Assembly: GCA_018333785.1 (NCBI GenBank)
Contig: JAGXSU010000117.1
Span: forward strand, 1 to 64,000
Reading direction: 5' to 3'
DNA length: 64,000 nucleotides
DNA from: Methylomicrobium sp.
GTDB taxonomy: Bacteria; Pseudomonadota; Gammaproteobacteria; Methylococcales; Methylomonadaceae
The notes beneath the pieces are model-generated. The model had not been told where the DNA came from, made no database searches, and worked only from the letters and a program-made list of their open reading frames with translations. Shown piece by piece: positions 9,041 through 18,213 of this stretch. Numbering within the stretch: the first letter of the stretch is position 1; every line of letters starts with the position of its first letter. The translations under genes and the position numbers were made by a program.

Positions 9041-11047
9041 TCAGGTCAAAATATTTTTCAGATGTGCCAAATTTGCCTTGCCCCGCTCCTTGATGACCGC
9101 AGGATCCAGTTGTTTTTTGTTGGTCCATTCCAGATCATCGCCCGGCAACTCGCCTAAAAACCGACTGGGTTCGCATTCCGAAATTTCGCCGTAACGTTTG
9201 CGGTGAGTGCAATAACTAAAGGTCAGAGTTCTTTGTGCACGGGTAATGCCGACATAGGCGAGACGGCGTTCTTCTTCGATGTTGCCGGTATCGATACTGT
9301 TCTGATGCGGCAAAAGGTTTTCTTCCATGCCGATCATGAAAACGTGCGGAAACTCCAGACCTTTTGCTGCATGTAAGGTCATCAGACTGACCTGATCACC
9401 GGCTTCTTCTTCCTGATTTCTTTCCAGAATATCCATCAGCATGATTTTTGACACCACTTCGGACAGAGACTTTTCCTTGCCTCCGTCGGTACCAACGGCC
9501 AAGCGCTTAAGCCAATCAATCAATTCGACGACGTTCTGCATTTTACGTTCGGCAGATTGCGGCGTTTTGGCATTTTCCCGCAGCCAGGACTCATAGCCTA
9601 TTTGATCGATCATTTGCTCGACCACGGCGAAGGTATCGCCGCGTTCGATGCGATCGGCGGTATCGGTTACCCATTCTGTAAATTTTGTAAGCCGTTGCCG
9701 TGATTTGTCGGACAGTTTTTGCATCAACCCCAATTCCGAACAAGCGGCAAACAAGCTGATGTGCCGCTCGTTGGCGTGAGCGCCCAATTTTTCCAGTGTC
9801 GTGGGGCCCAGTTCTCGCCTGGGCGTATTGATGATGCGTAAAAAGGCGGCATCATCATCCGGATTGGAAAAGAGCCGCAGATAGCTGAGGATGTCTTTGA
9901 TCTCTGAGAATGCAAAAAATGAGGTACTGCCGCTAATAAAATAAGGCACGTTGTTTTCCCGCAGTGCACGCTCAAACAAGCGCGACTGGTGGTTGCCCCG
10001 ATATAAAATGGCATAATCCTTATAACTGCTTCCGGTTTTAAACTTGTGATGAATGATTTCCGAAACGACTTGCTTGGCCTCGGTCACTTCGTCTTTATGG
10101 CTTAATACGCGCAGCGGATCGCCGTAGCCCAACTCACTCCACAACCGTTTTTCAAAAACATGCGGATTGTTGGCAATCAGTTTATTGGCAACTTTGAGAA
10201 TGCGCCCTGCAGAGCGGTAGTTTTGTTCAAGTTTGATGACTTGCAGGCGCGGGTAATCTTTTTGCAATTGCACCAGATTTTCCGGCTGTGCACCGCGCCA
10301 GGCGTAAATGGACTGATCATCATCACCGACCACGGTAAACCGGCCCAGATTGCCGGCCAAGAGCTTGACCAGCTGATATTGCGTGATGTTGGTGTCCTGG
10401 TATTCATCGACTAGCAAATAACGAATCTTGTTCTGCCATTTTTCCAAAATGGCCGGATGCTCCTGAAACAACAGTACCGGCAACAGAATCAGGTCGTCGA
10501 AATCGACCGCATTATAGGCTTTAAGGCTGCGAATATAGTCACTGTACAAATGTGCTGCGGGGGCTTGTTCCTGAGTGGCGTATGAAAGGGCATGTTCCGG
10601 TGTGACAAAGGCATTTTTCCATTGGCCAATTTGCCAGGCATAACGATCAACATCATCGATATCGCAATCTTTGCTGCCATGATTGACCAGATTTTTCAGC
10701 AAGGTCTGTTTGTCCTGCTCATCAAACAAGGTCAGCGAGGCCTTGTAACCCAGCGTTTTATGTTCCTTTCGCAGTATATCCAGCCCCAAAGAATGAAAGG
10801 TTGACACCGTCAGACCGCGAATCTGTTTGTCATCCAGAAGCTTGGAGACACGAGTTTTCATTTCCCGTGCCGCTTTATTGGTAAAGGTGACAGCGGCAAT
10901 ATGGCGCGCAGCAGTGCCTTGTTTTACCAGATAGGCTATTTTTTCGGTGATCACGCGTGTCTTGCCGCTACCGGCACCGGCAAGCACGAGTAACGGATGC
11001 TCGACGGTTCTCACCGCTGATTGTTGTTGGGAATTAAGTTCAGCCAT
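9041..11047 (-). CDS. rep: ATP-dependent DNA helicase Rep
   Basis: 668 residues, the usual length of Rep. Superfamily 1A helicase motifs are all visible: Q-motif LNSQQQSAV, Walker A AGAGSGKT (23-30), motif Ia AVTFTNKAAREM, motif II VDEYQDTN, motif III GDDDQSIYAWRGA, motif IV LEQNYRS, motif V LMTLHAAKGLEF and motif VI RRLAYVGITRA. Motif spacing and the sequence GDDDQSIYAWRGAQPENL favour Rep over UvrD. It unwinds DNA 3'-5' and helps replication forks pass bound proteins. It converges with the regulator gene at 9017 with only 23 bases between stops. The start follows a palindromic repeat element on its upstream side. Confidence 0.92.
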   Translation of the reverse strand: MAELNSQQQSAVRTVEHPLLVLAGAGSGKTRVITEKIAYLVKQGTAARHIAAVTFTNKAAREMKTRVSKLLDDKQIRGLTVSTFHSLGLDILRKEHKTLGYKASLTLFDEQDKQTLLKNLVNHGSKDCDIDDVDRYAWQIGQWKNAFVTPEHALSYATQEQAPAAHLYSDYIRSLKAYNAVDFDDLILLPVLLFQEHPAILEKWQNKIRYLLVDEYQDTNITQYQLVKLLAGNLGRFTVVGDDDQSIYAWRGAQPENLVQLQKDYPRLQVIKLEQNYRSAGRILKVANKLIANNPHVFEKRLWSELGYGDPLRVLSHKDEVTEAKQVVSEIIHHKFKTGSSYKDYAILYRGNHQSRLFERALRENNVPYFISGSTSFFAFSEIKDILSYLRLFSNPDDDAAFLRIINTPRRELGPTTLEKLGAHANERHISLFAACSELGLMQKLSDKSRQRLTKFTEWVTDTADRIERGDTFAVVEQMIDQIGYESWLRENAKTPQSAERKMQNVVELIDWLKRLAVGTDGGKEKSLSEVVSKIMLMDILERNQEEEAGDQVSLMTLHAAKGLEFPHVFMIGMEENLLPHQNSIDTGNIEEERRLAYVGITRAQRTLTFSYCTHRKRYGEISECEPSRFLGELPGDDLEWTNKKQLDPAVIKERGKANLAHLKNILT

Positions 11048-11116
11048 GCTTGATTAGCGTAGTGGAATGATCTGAGTTAAAGCAGGTAATCGGGTTTTCT
11101 TTTTATAACCCTTTAG

Positions 11117-11227
11117 CACTTCAAATTTCGGCAGTGCCTAAGGAGGCAACGGGTTGTTCGGCAAAGGCTTTGCCTACATGGATGGTTTTACGGCGTCATT
11201 TGACGGTCACCCCGGTGCCGAATATGG
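11117..11227 (+). repeat. Dispersed palindromic repeat, copy 1 (deleted form)
   Basis: Begins CACTTCAAATTTCGGCAG and ends near GGTGCCGAATATGG; it is nearly identical to the copies at 19194 and 51153 but lacks about 24 bases of the internal hairpin (CAGCATGGATGCTG and following). It keeps the core GGTTTTACGGCGTC. It is followed at 11233-11256 by a separate 8-bp hairpin (GTCGGCAG/CTGCCGAC). It lies between the start of rep and the end of pgl. Confidence 0.85.
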
Positions 11228-11318
11228 AGCTGGTCGGCAGCACTCATACTGCCGACATTCACGCCAAATTCATCCCGCCCCTTCTGTTTTTTCGATCGAT
11301 AGGGGGGAGTATAAATGT

Positions 11319-11996
11319 TTAACCCAATGCCGCTGCATCAATATAGACATCAACACCGGATTCAGGCCGAATCAGCGCAACAGGCAAAATGATGCCTTGC
11401 CGCCATTGCTGAACCGCATCCCGCTTAGCTTCTCCAGTTACCAGGAATAACAACTGCCGGGTTTGACTCAAGGTTTTGGCGCTCAACGAAACGCGTTCCG
11501 GCGGCGGTTTGGGCGAATTATAAACGGCATGCACCGTTTCATCCGGCGAGTTGACATGGCCGGGAAACAAACTGGCGGTGTGGCCGTCTTCACCCATGCC
11601 CAACAAGACCGTATCAAAACTGTCAACCCCGGCAATCACTTCCCTGTAAGCAGCAGCTGCAGGTTCAGAACCCAGTTCGGTGGGCATGGTATGGATTTGT
11701 TCTGCCGGTATCGCTACTTTGCCCAGTAGGCTGGCCTGCGCCATTTGACTGTTACGCTCGGGATGGTCAGCGGGTAAACACCGCTCATCACCGTAATAAA
11801 TATGCCAATTCGCCCAGTCTGCCCGGCTTTCTGAAAGAAGGTGATAGACCTTATCCGGCGTACTACCGCCGGCCAGTACCAGTTTAAAAACACCGCGGTC
11901 TTTAATGGCCTGTTCTGCGGCCGCAAGAATTTGTTGTGTTGCTGCCGCTGCTACTTTTTCGGCTGTTGCAAACGAATGCCAGTGAATTTTTTGCAT
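11319..11996 (-). CDS. pgl: 6-phosphogluconolactonase
   Basis: 225 residues, DevB/SOL type. Recognisable segments are LVLAGGSTPDKVYHLL (sugar-phosphate binding start), WHIYYGDERCLPADHPERNS (conserved GDER) and LLGMGEDGHTASLFPG (catalytic loop with the conserved His). It hydrolyses 6-phosphogluconolactone to 6-phosphogluconate, the second step of the oxidative pentose phosphate route. It is last in the gnd-zwf-pgl operon, 38 bases after zwf. The enzyme is cytoplasmic. Confidence 0.93.
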   Translation of the reverse strand: MQKIHWHSFATAEKVAAAATQQILAAAEQAIKDRGVFKLVLAGGSTPDKVYHLLSESRADWANWHIYYGDERCLPADHPERNSQMAQASLLGKVAIPAEQIHTMPTELGSEPAAAAYREVIAGVDSFDTVLLGMGEDGHTASLFPGHVNSPDETVHAVYNSPKPPPERVSLSAKTLSQTRQLLFLVTGEAKRDAVQQWRQGIILPVALIRPESGVDVYIDAAALG

Positions 11997-12034
11997 AGTT
12001 ATCTTTCCCTCTCAGTAAGGAGGCGTCAAATGGA

Positions 12035-13519
12035 TTAATTACATTCAGGCGTTAAAGAGCAGCGCCAGTATTGGTCTTCTTTTTCAAATAATCGACGGCT
12101 CTCGGCCGGGCCCCACGAACCTGCCGGATAAGTAGCGATGTAGTCGCGCTCAACTGCCCAGGTTTGCAGAATCGGTTCGACGATACGCCAGGCATATTCG
12201 ACTTCATCAAAGCGTAAAAATAACGACCGGTCACCGACCATCACATCCAGCAACAAATCGACATAAGCATCTACCGGCTTTTCATGCGAGTTACGGAAAC
12301 TGGCATCCAAGCTACTGGTCCGTGTTCGCATTTCCAGTCCGGGTTCTTTTACGGTCATTTCAATCCGTATGCATTCCTCGGGCTGTATACCCAACAAGAC
12401 CCAATTCGGATTCATGGTCTTGATTGTGGTATCCCGAAAAAAATTCAGCGGCGGATGCCGGAAACATATGGCGATGGTTGATTGTCCCTTGGCCAGACGT
12501 TTGCCGGTACGCAGGTAAAAAGGTACGCCGCGCCAGCGCCAGTTATCAATGTATAACTTCATCGCCGCATAGGTTTCGGTGATGCTGTTTTGCGGAATAT
12601 TTTCCTCTTCCAGATAACCGTTCACTTTTTCACCTTCAATCGTGCCTTTGCTGTATTGCCCTCTGAACGCATGAGCATGAACAGCCGATTTGGGGATAGG
12701 CCGGATTGATTTCAGCACTTTGACTTTTTCATCACGCAGCGCTTCCGCCTCCATGGTCGCAGGTGGCTCCATGGCTACCAGCGTCATCAACTGAATCAAA
12801 TGGCTCTGCAGCATATCGCGCATCGCTCCCGCCGCGTCATAATAGCCGCCGCGCGATTCAATCCCAAATTCCTCGGAATGGGTAATCTGGATATGGTCGA
12901 TATAGTTCCGGTTCCACAAGGGCTCCAGCATGACGTTCGCAAAGCGGAATACCAGCACGTTTTGAACCATGCCTTTACCCAGATAATGATCGATACGGTA
13001 AATCTGTTCTTCTGACAGATAGCGGCTGATGCGTCTTTGCAATGACTGCGCGCTTTCCAGATCATAACCGAAGGGTTTTTCAATGATAACCCGGCGCCAG
13101 CCGTATTCCTCATCCAGCATGTTGACCAGACTGAGCTGTTCAATGACATTGCCAAAGTCACCCGGGCTGATCGCCAGGTAAAACGCCATGTTTTTTTGAA
13201 ACTGGGGTTCATTCAGTAATTCGGCCAATTGCGCGTAACACACCGCATCATCAATATCACCGCGATGATAAAACAGACGCTCACTGAAACGCGCAAACTG
13301 AGCCTCATCCAGCGTGTCCCAGGCTTTATCCTCAATCATATCCCTGACTTCGCTCAACCATTTTGCCCTGTCCCAGGGACGGCGGCCAATGGCTACGATA
13401 CGGGTGCCTTCGGGCAATTTATTTTCCATCTCCAGATGATAAAGCGCAGGCATGAGCTTGACGCGAGACAAATTGCCGGTCGCGCCAAAAATGACATAAG
13501 TACAGGGGTCAGCAGTCAT
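12035..13519 (-). CDS. zwf: Glucose-6-phosphate 1-dehydrogenase
   Basis: 494 residues. The N-terminal dinucleotide-binding motif GATGNLSRVKLMPALY is the family's GASGDL-type loop, and RIDHYLGK is the active-site signature. It oxidises glucose-6-phosphate to 6-phosphogluconolactone with NAD(P)+. Members with GATG-N at this loop occur widely, and cofactor preference cannot be read from it alone. It is the middle gene of a tight three-gene operon with gnd (35 bases upstream) and pgl (38 bases downstream). In RuMP methylotrophs these steps form the dissimilatory cycle for formaldehyde oxidation. Confidence 0.95.
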   Translation of the reverse strand: MTADPCTYVIFGATGNLSRVKLMPALYHLEMENKLPEGTRIVAIGRRPWDRAKWLSEVRDMIEDKAWDTLDEAQFARFSERLFYHRGDIDDAVCYAQLAELLNEPQFQKNMAFYLAISPGDFGNVIEQLSLVNMLDEEYGWRRVIIEKPFGYDLESAQSLQRRISRYLSEEQIYRIDHYLGKGMVQNVLVFRFANVMLEPLWNRNYIDHIQITHSEEFGIESRGGYYDAAGAMRDMLQSHLIQLMTLVAMEPPATMEAEALRDEKVKVLKSIRPIPKSAVHAHAFRGQYSKGTIEGEKVNGYLEEENIPQNSITETYAAMKLYIDNWRWRGVPFYLRTGKRLAKGQSTIAICFRHPPLNFFRDTTIKTMNPNWVLLGIQPEECIRIEMTVKEPGLEMRTRTSSLDASFRNSHEKPVDAYVDLLLDVMVGDRSLFLRFDEVEYAWRIVEPILQTWAVERDYIATYPAGSWGPAESRRLFEKEDQYWRCSLTPECN

Positions 13520-13554
13520 ATAAGAGAATCGAATAGGAAGTAATCGTCAGGGCA

Positions 13555-15000
13555 TTACACCGTGTAAGTGGTAGAAGCGGTTTTACCTCCGTGACCTGTC
13601 CAATCGGTATGGAAGAACTGACCTCTGGGTTGGTCCGTCCGCTCGTAAGTATGCGCACCGAAATAGTCACGTTGCGCCTGTAGCAGATTTGCCGGTAAAC
13701 GGCCCGTACGGTAACCGTCGTAATAAGCCAAAGCACTGGAAAATGCAGGTGTAGGAATACCCAGTTCAATACCGGCAATGACCGCTTTGCGCCAGCCGCT
13801 ATCGGTTTGCTGCATGGCTTTGACAAAAAAGTCAGCCAGCAGCAGATTTTCCAATTGCGGGTTTTCAGTATAAGCGGCTTTGATATCGTTCAGGAAAGCG
13901 CTGCGGATAATACAACCGCCGCGCCACATCAAAGCGATTTCGCCATAATTCAAGGACCATTGATATTCGGCCGCTGCCTCCCGCATCAGGCGGAAACCTT
14001 GCGCGTAGGAAATTATCTTGGACGCATAGAGCGCATCACGGATCGCATCGATCATGGCTTGTTTATCGCCGGTGTAGCTTTTGACCGGTTTCGGCAAACG
14101 CTTTGACGCGCGGACACGTTCATCTTTCATGGCGGACAGGCAGCGTGCAAACACCGATTCACCTATAAGCGTCAAAGGTATGCCCAGATCCAGTGCATTG
14201 ATGCCGGTCCATTTGCCGGTGCCTTTTTGGCCGGCCGTATCCAGAATTTTTTCCAGCAAAGGTGCGCCGTCGGTATCTTTATAGGCCATGATGTTCGACG
14301 TTATTTCAATTAGATAGGAACTGAGTTCGCCCTGATTCCATTGCGCAAAAATAGCGGCGCATTCATCGGCTGATAAGCCCAAACCTTCGGAGAGCAGTTG
14401 GTAAGCTTCGCAGATAAGCTGCATGTCGCCGTACTCGATGCCGTTATGGACCATTTTGACATAGTGCCCGGCGCCGTTATTGCCCACCCATTGGCAGCAA
14501 GGCTGATCATCGACTTGTGCGCTGATAGACTGAAAAATGGCTCTGACGCGCTCCCAGGCATCCGGATTGCCGCCGGGCATGATGGAAGGTCCGTTCCGTG
14601 CACCCTCTTCCCCGCCGGATACACCCGTACCGATATACAGAATATTTTTTTCTTTAAGTGCTTTGGTACGGCGATTGGTATCGGTAAATAACGAATTGCC
14701 GCCGTCAATGATGATATCGCCTGCGGTCATTAAAGGTACCAACTGCTCGATGTACTGATCGACAACCTCACCGGCCTTGACCATCAGCATGACAACTCTG
14801 GGTAATTCAAGGCTGCTTAATAATTCGTCTAAAGAGTACGCGCCAATAATGCCCTTGTCTTTTGCCGGACCATTTAGAAAATCCTCGGTTTTATCGGGAC
14901 TTCGGTTATGAACTGCTACTTTAAAGCCGTGATCGCTCATGTTTAGTACCAGATTTTGCCCCATGACGGCCAAGCCGATTAAACCGATATTCGCTTTCAT
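13555..15000 (-). CDS. gnd: 6-phosphogluconate dehydrogenase, decarboxylating
   Basis: 481 residues from the ATG at 15000 (MKANIGLIGLAVMGQNL). The open frame extends 71 codons further upstream, but that part runs through a palindromic repeat and has no similarity, so I exclude it. The Rossmann motif GLAVMGQNL, the active-site segment GTGVSGGEEGARNGPSIMPGG and the C-terminal substrate tail YFGAHTYER are present. It converts 6-phosphogluconate to ribulose-5-phosphate and CO2, yielding NAD(P)H. The length matches the long dimeric form (about 470-482). It is first in the gnd-zwf-pgl operon. Confidence 0.95.
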   Translation of the reverse strand: MKANIGLIGLAVMGQNLVLNMSDHGFKVAVHNRSPDKTEDFLNGPAKDKGIIGAYSLDELLSSLELPRVVMLMVKAGEVVDQYIEQLVPLMTAGDIIIDGGNSLFTDTNRRTKALKEKNILYIGTGVSGGEEGARNGPSIMPGGNPDAWERVRAIFQSISAQVDDQPCCQWVGNNGAGHYVKMVHNGIEYGDMQLICEAYQLLSEGLGLSADECAAIFAQWNQGELSSYLIEITSNIMAYKDTDGAPLLEKILDTAGQKGTGKWTGINALDLGIPLTLIGESVFARCLSAMKDERVRASKRLPKPVKSYTGDKQAMIDAIRDALYASKIISYAQGFRLMREAAAEYQWSLNYGEIALMWRGGCIIRSAFLNDIKAAYTENPQLENLLLADFFVKAMQQTDSGWRKAVIAGIELGIPTPAFSSALAYYDGYRTGRLPANLLQAQRDYFGAHTYERTDQPRGQFFHTDWTGHGGKTASTTYTV

Positions 15001-15592
15001 TTTGTATATCAACTCTTTTGTGAAAATTGTCACAAATATACCATGCCAGACCCGGTTTGACTCATTACAAATCATTGCCCCGCTTAATAAGTTAAGCTTA
15101 TTTTGTAGGAGCGGGTCATACCCGCGATTGAACCTTATTCGTTCGCGGGCATGGCCCGCTCCTACGTTAGTAGGCCTAATTGAGTCATTGCGATGGCCTT
15201 TACTCAGCGGCATGGCCCCGCACGCTAGGGAATTCCTGCATTTTTTCTCTCAGAAATAAGTAGCCTGTAGTTTATGTCCGGCCTTACAAAAATACGTAGC
15301 CCTGCCGGTTATCTGAAAAACCGAAGACGCATAAAATAATCCTGTTTAATCAATTATCTACATCGCCAATTCAATGCGGGCACGTCGTTACAAAAAATGT
15401 CTCTATACATTCATACGTCTTCAATTTATAGTTTCCTCTAAAGATAGGCCTCGAAATAAAGTCCCGATTATTGAATGCTCTTGTCAGGCGGGTTATTCGC
15501 TGCCGCATCCCAGAAAAAACGTCTAATATAGTATGCAGCAGCTGCAGAACAACCAATTTCCAAATCAAGTCTTAACTTTTTAAGAGTCCTCA
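15001..15592. other. Divergent intergenic region with REP-like palindrome
   Basis: 592 bases between gnd (minus) and the LOV-GGDEF gene (plus). It should contain both promoters. The only clear structure is the palindrome at 15105-15165. I see no small gene. Confidence 0.6.
15105..15165. repeat. REP-like palindrome
   Basis: GTAGGAGCGGGTCATACCCG at the left is nearly complementary to the right arm ending GGCCCGCTCCTAC, with nested pairs CGGGT/ACCCG and CGCGGG. Total span is 61 bases. The type GTAGGAGCGGG...CCCGCTCCTAC is common as extragenic palindromes in gammaproteobacteria. It lies 105 bases upstream of gnd and is the only copy seen here. Confidence 0.8.
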
Positions 15593-16549
15593 ATGATCGA
15601 TTCAACAATCATCGAACAAGCCGTTAATGATTCACGCGACGGCATCAGTATTGCCGATATGAGGCAAGATGATTTTCCACTGATCTTCGTGAATGCGGCA
15701 TTTGAACGGCTAACCGGTTATACGGCTGATGACTCACTGGGAATTAACTGCCGCTTTCTGTGCGGTAACGACCGTAACCAGCCGGAACTGGCATTGATAA
15801 GAGGCGCCTTGCTAAACGGTGAATTTTGTCTGGTAACGCTGCGTAATTATCGAAAAGACGGCTCGATGTTCTGGAATGAATTAAGCCTTTCTCCAGTGCA
15901 TGACAAAACCGGCACACTGACTCATTTTATAGGCATGCAGCGCGATGTCAGCTCACGCATCTTGTTAATACACCGGTTAAGACAACAAAAAGAAGAGTTG
16001 CAGTCAGATAACGAACACCTGCGCATTTTGAATAACCTGGACCCGCTAACGGGTATTTTCAACCGCCGCTATTTTGACAATCAACACAAAATCCAATGGA
16101 ATATTGCGTTGCGTAGTCATTTGTCGCTTTCGCTTTTCATCGTCGACATCGATTATTTCAAACAATACAACGATTTTTATGGTCATCTGAATGGCGATGA
16201 ATGTATACGGACAGTCGCCAAAACTTTGGGAAGCTGCCTAAGGCGGGCTTCCGATTTTGTGGCGCGTTACGGCGGGGAAGAGTTTGTGATTTTGGTCTGT
16301 AATATTACCGAACTTCAATCCGATGTTTTTGCCGAGCAACTGCGGCTTAGGATTGAATCGTTAAACATTACGCATGCGAAATCACCTATCTCCGGCGGTA
16401 TAACAGTCAGCATAGGTTACTGTACCTTTACGCCCCAATTAGGCATGAGTTCCAGAGAATTTGTCGCCGCTGCCGATGAAGCTTTATACACTGCAAAAAG
16501 CTCTGGCCGCAATTGTGTTATCAGTCGCCGCTGCGAAACTCACTCCTGA
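15593..16549 (+). CDS. LOV-domain blue-light diguanylate cyclase
   Basis: 318 residues with no membrane segment. Residues about 10-120 are a LOV-type PAS domain: GINCRFLCG places the flavin-adduct cysteine at C53, and N85, N95 and Q116 match the FMN-contacting Asn, Asn and Gln of photoactive LOV domains. A coiled linker (about 122-145) leads to a GGDEF domain with DPLTGIFNRRYFD and active-site GGEEF (227-231). The inhibitory I-site RASD (218-221) lies five residues before it. The protein should make cyclic di-GMP from two GTP under blue-light control. It heads a plus-strand run of stress-type genes. Whether light raises or lowers activity cannot be read from sequence. Confidence 0.9.
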   Translation: MIDSTIIEQAVNDSRDGISIADMRQDDFPLIFVNAAFERLTGYTADDSLGINCRFLCGNDRNQPELALIRGALLNGEFCLVTLRNYRKDGSMFWNELSLSPVHDKTGTLTHFIGMQRDVSSRILLIHRLRQQKEELQSDNEHLRILNNLDPLTGIFNRRYFDNQHKIQWNIALRSHLSLSLFIVDIDYFKQYNDFYGHLNGDECIRTVAKTLGSCLRRASDFVARYGGEEFVILVCNITELQSDVFAEQLRLRIESLNITHAKSPISGGITVSIGYCTFTPQLGMSSREFVAAADEALYTAKSSGRNCVISRRCETHS

Positions 16550-16701
16550 GCCACTATCAACTGCCCGTCAATTTTTTATTCCAGGAATACCGGCTTTGCA
16601 AAATCCATGATCCGCTGGTATAGATAGACACCCAGGCCGCACACTCTTGTCTCGATTTTAAATCTGCGCCGGCTTCCCCCTTTTAACCACTGAGAAGTTT
16701 T

Positions 16702-17247
16702 ATGGCTATAAAAACCTGTTTTTTCCTATTGAGCCTGCTCATTTCAGGTTGTGTGGGTGTTCCTGAAGGCATCAGAGTTGTTGACGGTTTTAACGTACAG
16801 CGTTATCTGGGCAAATGGTATGAAATTGCCCGTCTGGATCATCGTTTCGAACGGGGACTGACCCATATTTCAGCCGAATACAGCTTAAGAGACGATGGCG
16901 GTTTAAAAGTGATTAACAGCGGTTACAATACCGAAAAAGGTCGCCGGGATAGTGCTGAGGGACGCGCATATTTTACCGGCTCGCCGCAGCAAGGCAGTTT
17001 GAAGGTCTCTTTTTTCGGCCCCTTTTACGGCGGCTACAACATCATTGAACTGGATAAGGACAATTACAGTTACGCGATGATTGCGGGACCGGATCGGGAT
17101 TATTTGTGGATTCTGGCCAGACAACCTGAACTGGACAAAACGATTGTCGACAGACTGGTCGCCAAAGCCAAATCGCTGGGTTTTGCAACAGATCAGCTGA
17201 TCTATGTTGAACATCAACCCGTGCATAATCAAACCAATACTGAATAA
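16702..17247 (+). CDS. blc: Outer-membrane lipocalin, Blc type
   Basis: 181 residues. The signal peptide ends in lipobox LISGC (Cys at about 17), so it is a lipoprotein; no Asp follows the Cys, so outer-membrane sorting is expected. Lipocalin signatures are visible: YLGKWYEIARLDHRFERG at the first strand, then SLKVSFFGPFYGGYNIIELD and YLWILARQPELD. Bacterial Blc binds lysophospholipids or fatty acids and is stress-induced. It is followed two bases later by the SRPBCC gene, so the two are probably co-translated. Confidence 0.9.
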   Translation: MAIKTCFFLLSLLISGCVGVPEGIRVVDGFNVQRYLGKWYEIARLDHRFERGLTHISAEYSLRDDGGLKVINSGYNTEKGRRDSAEGRAYFTGSPQQGSLKVSFFGPFYGGYNIIELDKDNYSYAMIAGPDRDYLWILARQPELDKTIVDRLVAKAKSLGFATDQLIYVEHQPVHNQTNTE

Positions 17248-17249
17248 CC

Positions 17250-17714
17250 ATGAAAATTTATCAGTTTTATCGCAGGCAAGCGCTTGATATGAAGCTGGAT
17301 GAGGCTTGGGACTTTTTTACCTCGCCTTACAACTTAAACCAGATAACCCCTGATTTTTTTCACGTCAGCATTACCTCCAAAGTGCCTGAACGCATCTACA
17401 GTGGCTTGATGATCAGCTATAAAATGATTGCCGTATTTGGCCTGCCCATGGACTGGCTTTCCGAAGTCAGCCATTGCGATGAATACAAACGCTTTGTCTA
17501 TGAACAGCGCGTAGGCCCGTTTAAATTTCTAAGCCACGAAGTGGCTTTAACCCCTTCAGACAAAGGTGTCATCATGGAAGACATTATCTTCTATGTGATG
17601 CCGTTTGGCTGGTTCGGGCGGCTCGTTCATCGCCTGTTGATAGCCCGGAAACTGAACCAGATATTCGATACCCGACGGGATTATCTGCATGCCCGCTGGG
17701 GTTCACCGCAATAA
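17250..17714 (+). CDS. SRPBCC-superfamily ligand-binding protein
   Basis: 154 residues of the START-like SRPBCC fold: an N-terminal strand (YQFYRRQALDMKLDEAWDFF), the turn SPYNLNQITPDFFH, and a long C-terminal helix ending near RRDYLHARWG. Proteins of this subgroup with the SP-x-NL-x-x-ITP motif are called cell-division inhibitor SulA-like or cyclase/dehydrase-like in databases, with no proven activity. It sits two bases after blc and 19 bases before the DUF1499 gene. Confidence 0.75.
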   Translation: MKIYQFYRRQALDMKLDEAWDFFTSPYNLNQITPDFFHVSITSKVPERIYSGLMISYKMIAVFGLPMDWLSEVSHCDEYKRFVYEQRVGPFKFLSHEVALTPSDKGVIMEDIIFYVMPFGWFGRLVHRLLIARKLNQIFDTRRDYLHARWGSPQ

Positions 17715-17733
17715 CGCTAAATTTTTACTCACT

Positions 17734-18213
17734 ATGAACAAAACCACATTAATCGCTTTCTTAGTCATCGCTTTTGGATTGGAGGCAGTCTTATTTATGT
17801 CACGCATATCTCAAGCAGAATCACAGGCAACACTTGTCAGCGGTCCATTACAGGATTGCCCGGGCTCTCCCAATTGTGTCAGCACCGAAAACGGTCAGGT
17901 CGCGCCCATTTCGATTGGCAATCAAGATCCACAAAAAGCCTGGGCACTTTTGCAGCAAGTCATCAAAGCTGAAGGGGGTAAGTTGGGTAAAATATTGCCT
18001 GATTATTTATCGGCGACATTTCAAACACCTCTGCTGAAGTTCACCGACGATGTCGAAGCGCGGCTGGATGGAACCAACAAGCTGATTCATCTGCGTTCCG
18101 CATCACGGGTCGGTTATTACGATTTCGGCGCAAATCTTAAAAGAGTACTCGCCATCAAGGAGCACATAGAACGCAGCCTGGCTCAACCCGACCTGAAAAA
18201 CCGGCATGAATAG
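17734..18213 (+). CDS. DUF1499 family protein
   Basis: 159 residues from the ATG at 17734 (MNKTTLIAFLVIAFG). A longer frame from 17689 overlaps the preceding gene and would bury the signal segment, so I prefer the inner start. A hydrophobic N-terminus (about 5-23) anchors or exports it. DUF1499 marks are CPGSPNCVSTE near residue 40 and the C-terminal RSASRVGYYDFGANLKRV. The function is unknown. Its stop overlaps the next gene by 8 bases, so the two are translationally coupled. Confidence 0.8.
   Translation: MNKTTLIAFLVIAFGLEAVLFMSRISQAESQATLVSGPLQDCPGSPNCVSTENGQVAPISIGNQDPQKAWALLQQVIKAEGGKLGKILPDYLSATFQTPLLKFTDDVEARLDGTNKLIHLRSASRVGYYDFGANLKRVLAIKEHIERSLAQPDLKNRHE

Noticed and set aside
13555-15213. 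Longer gnd product of 552 residues
   Set aside because: The first 71 codons cross a palindromic repeat and carry no dehydrogenase similarity; the ATG at 15000 gives the standard 481-residue protein.
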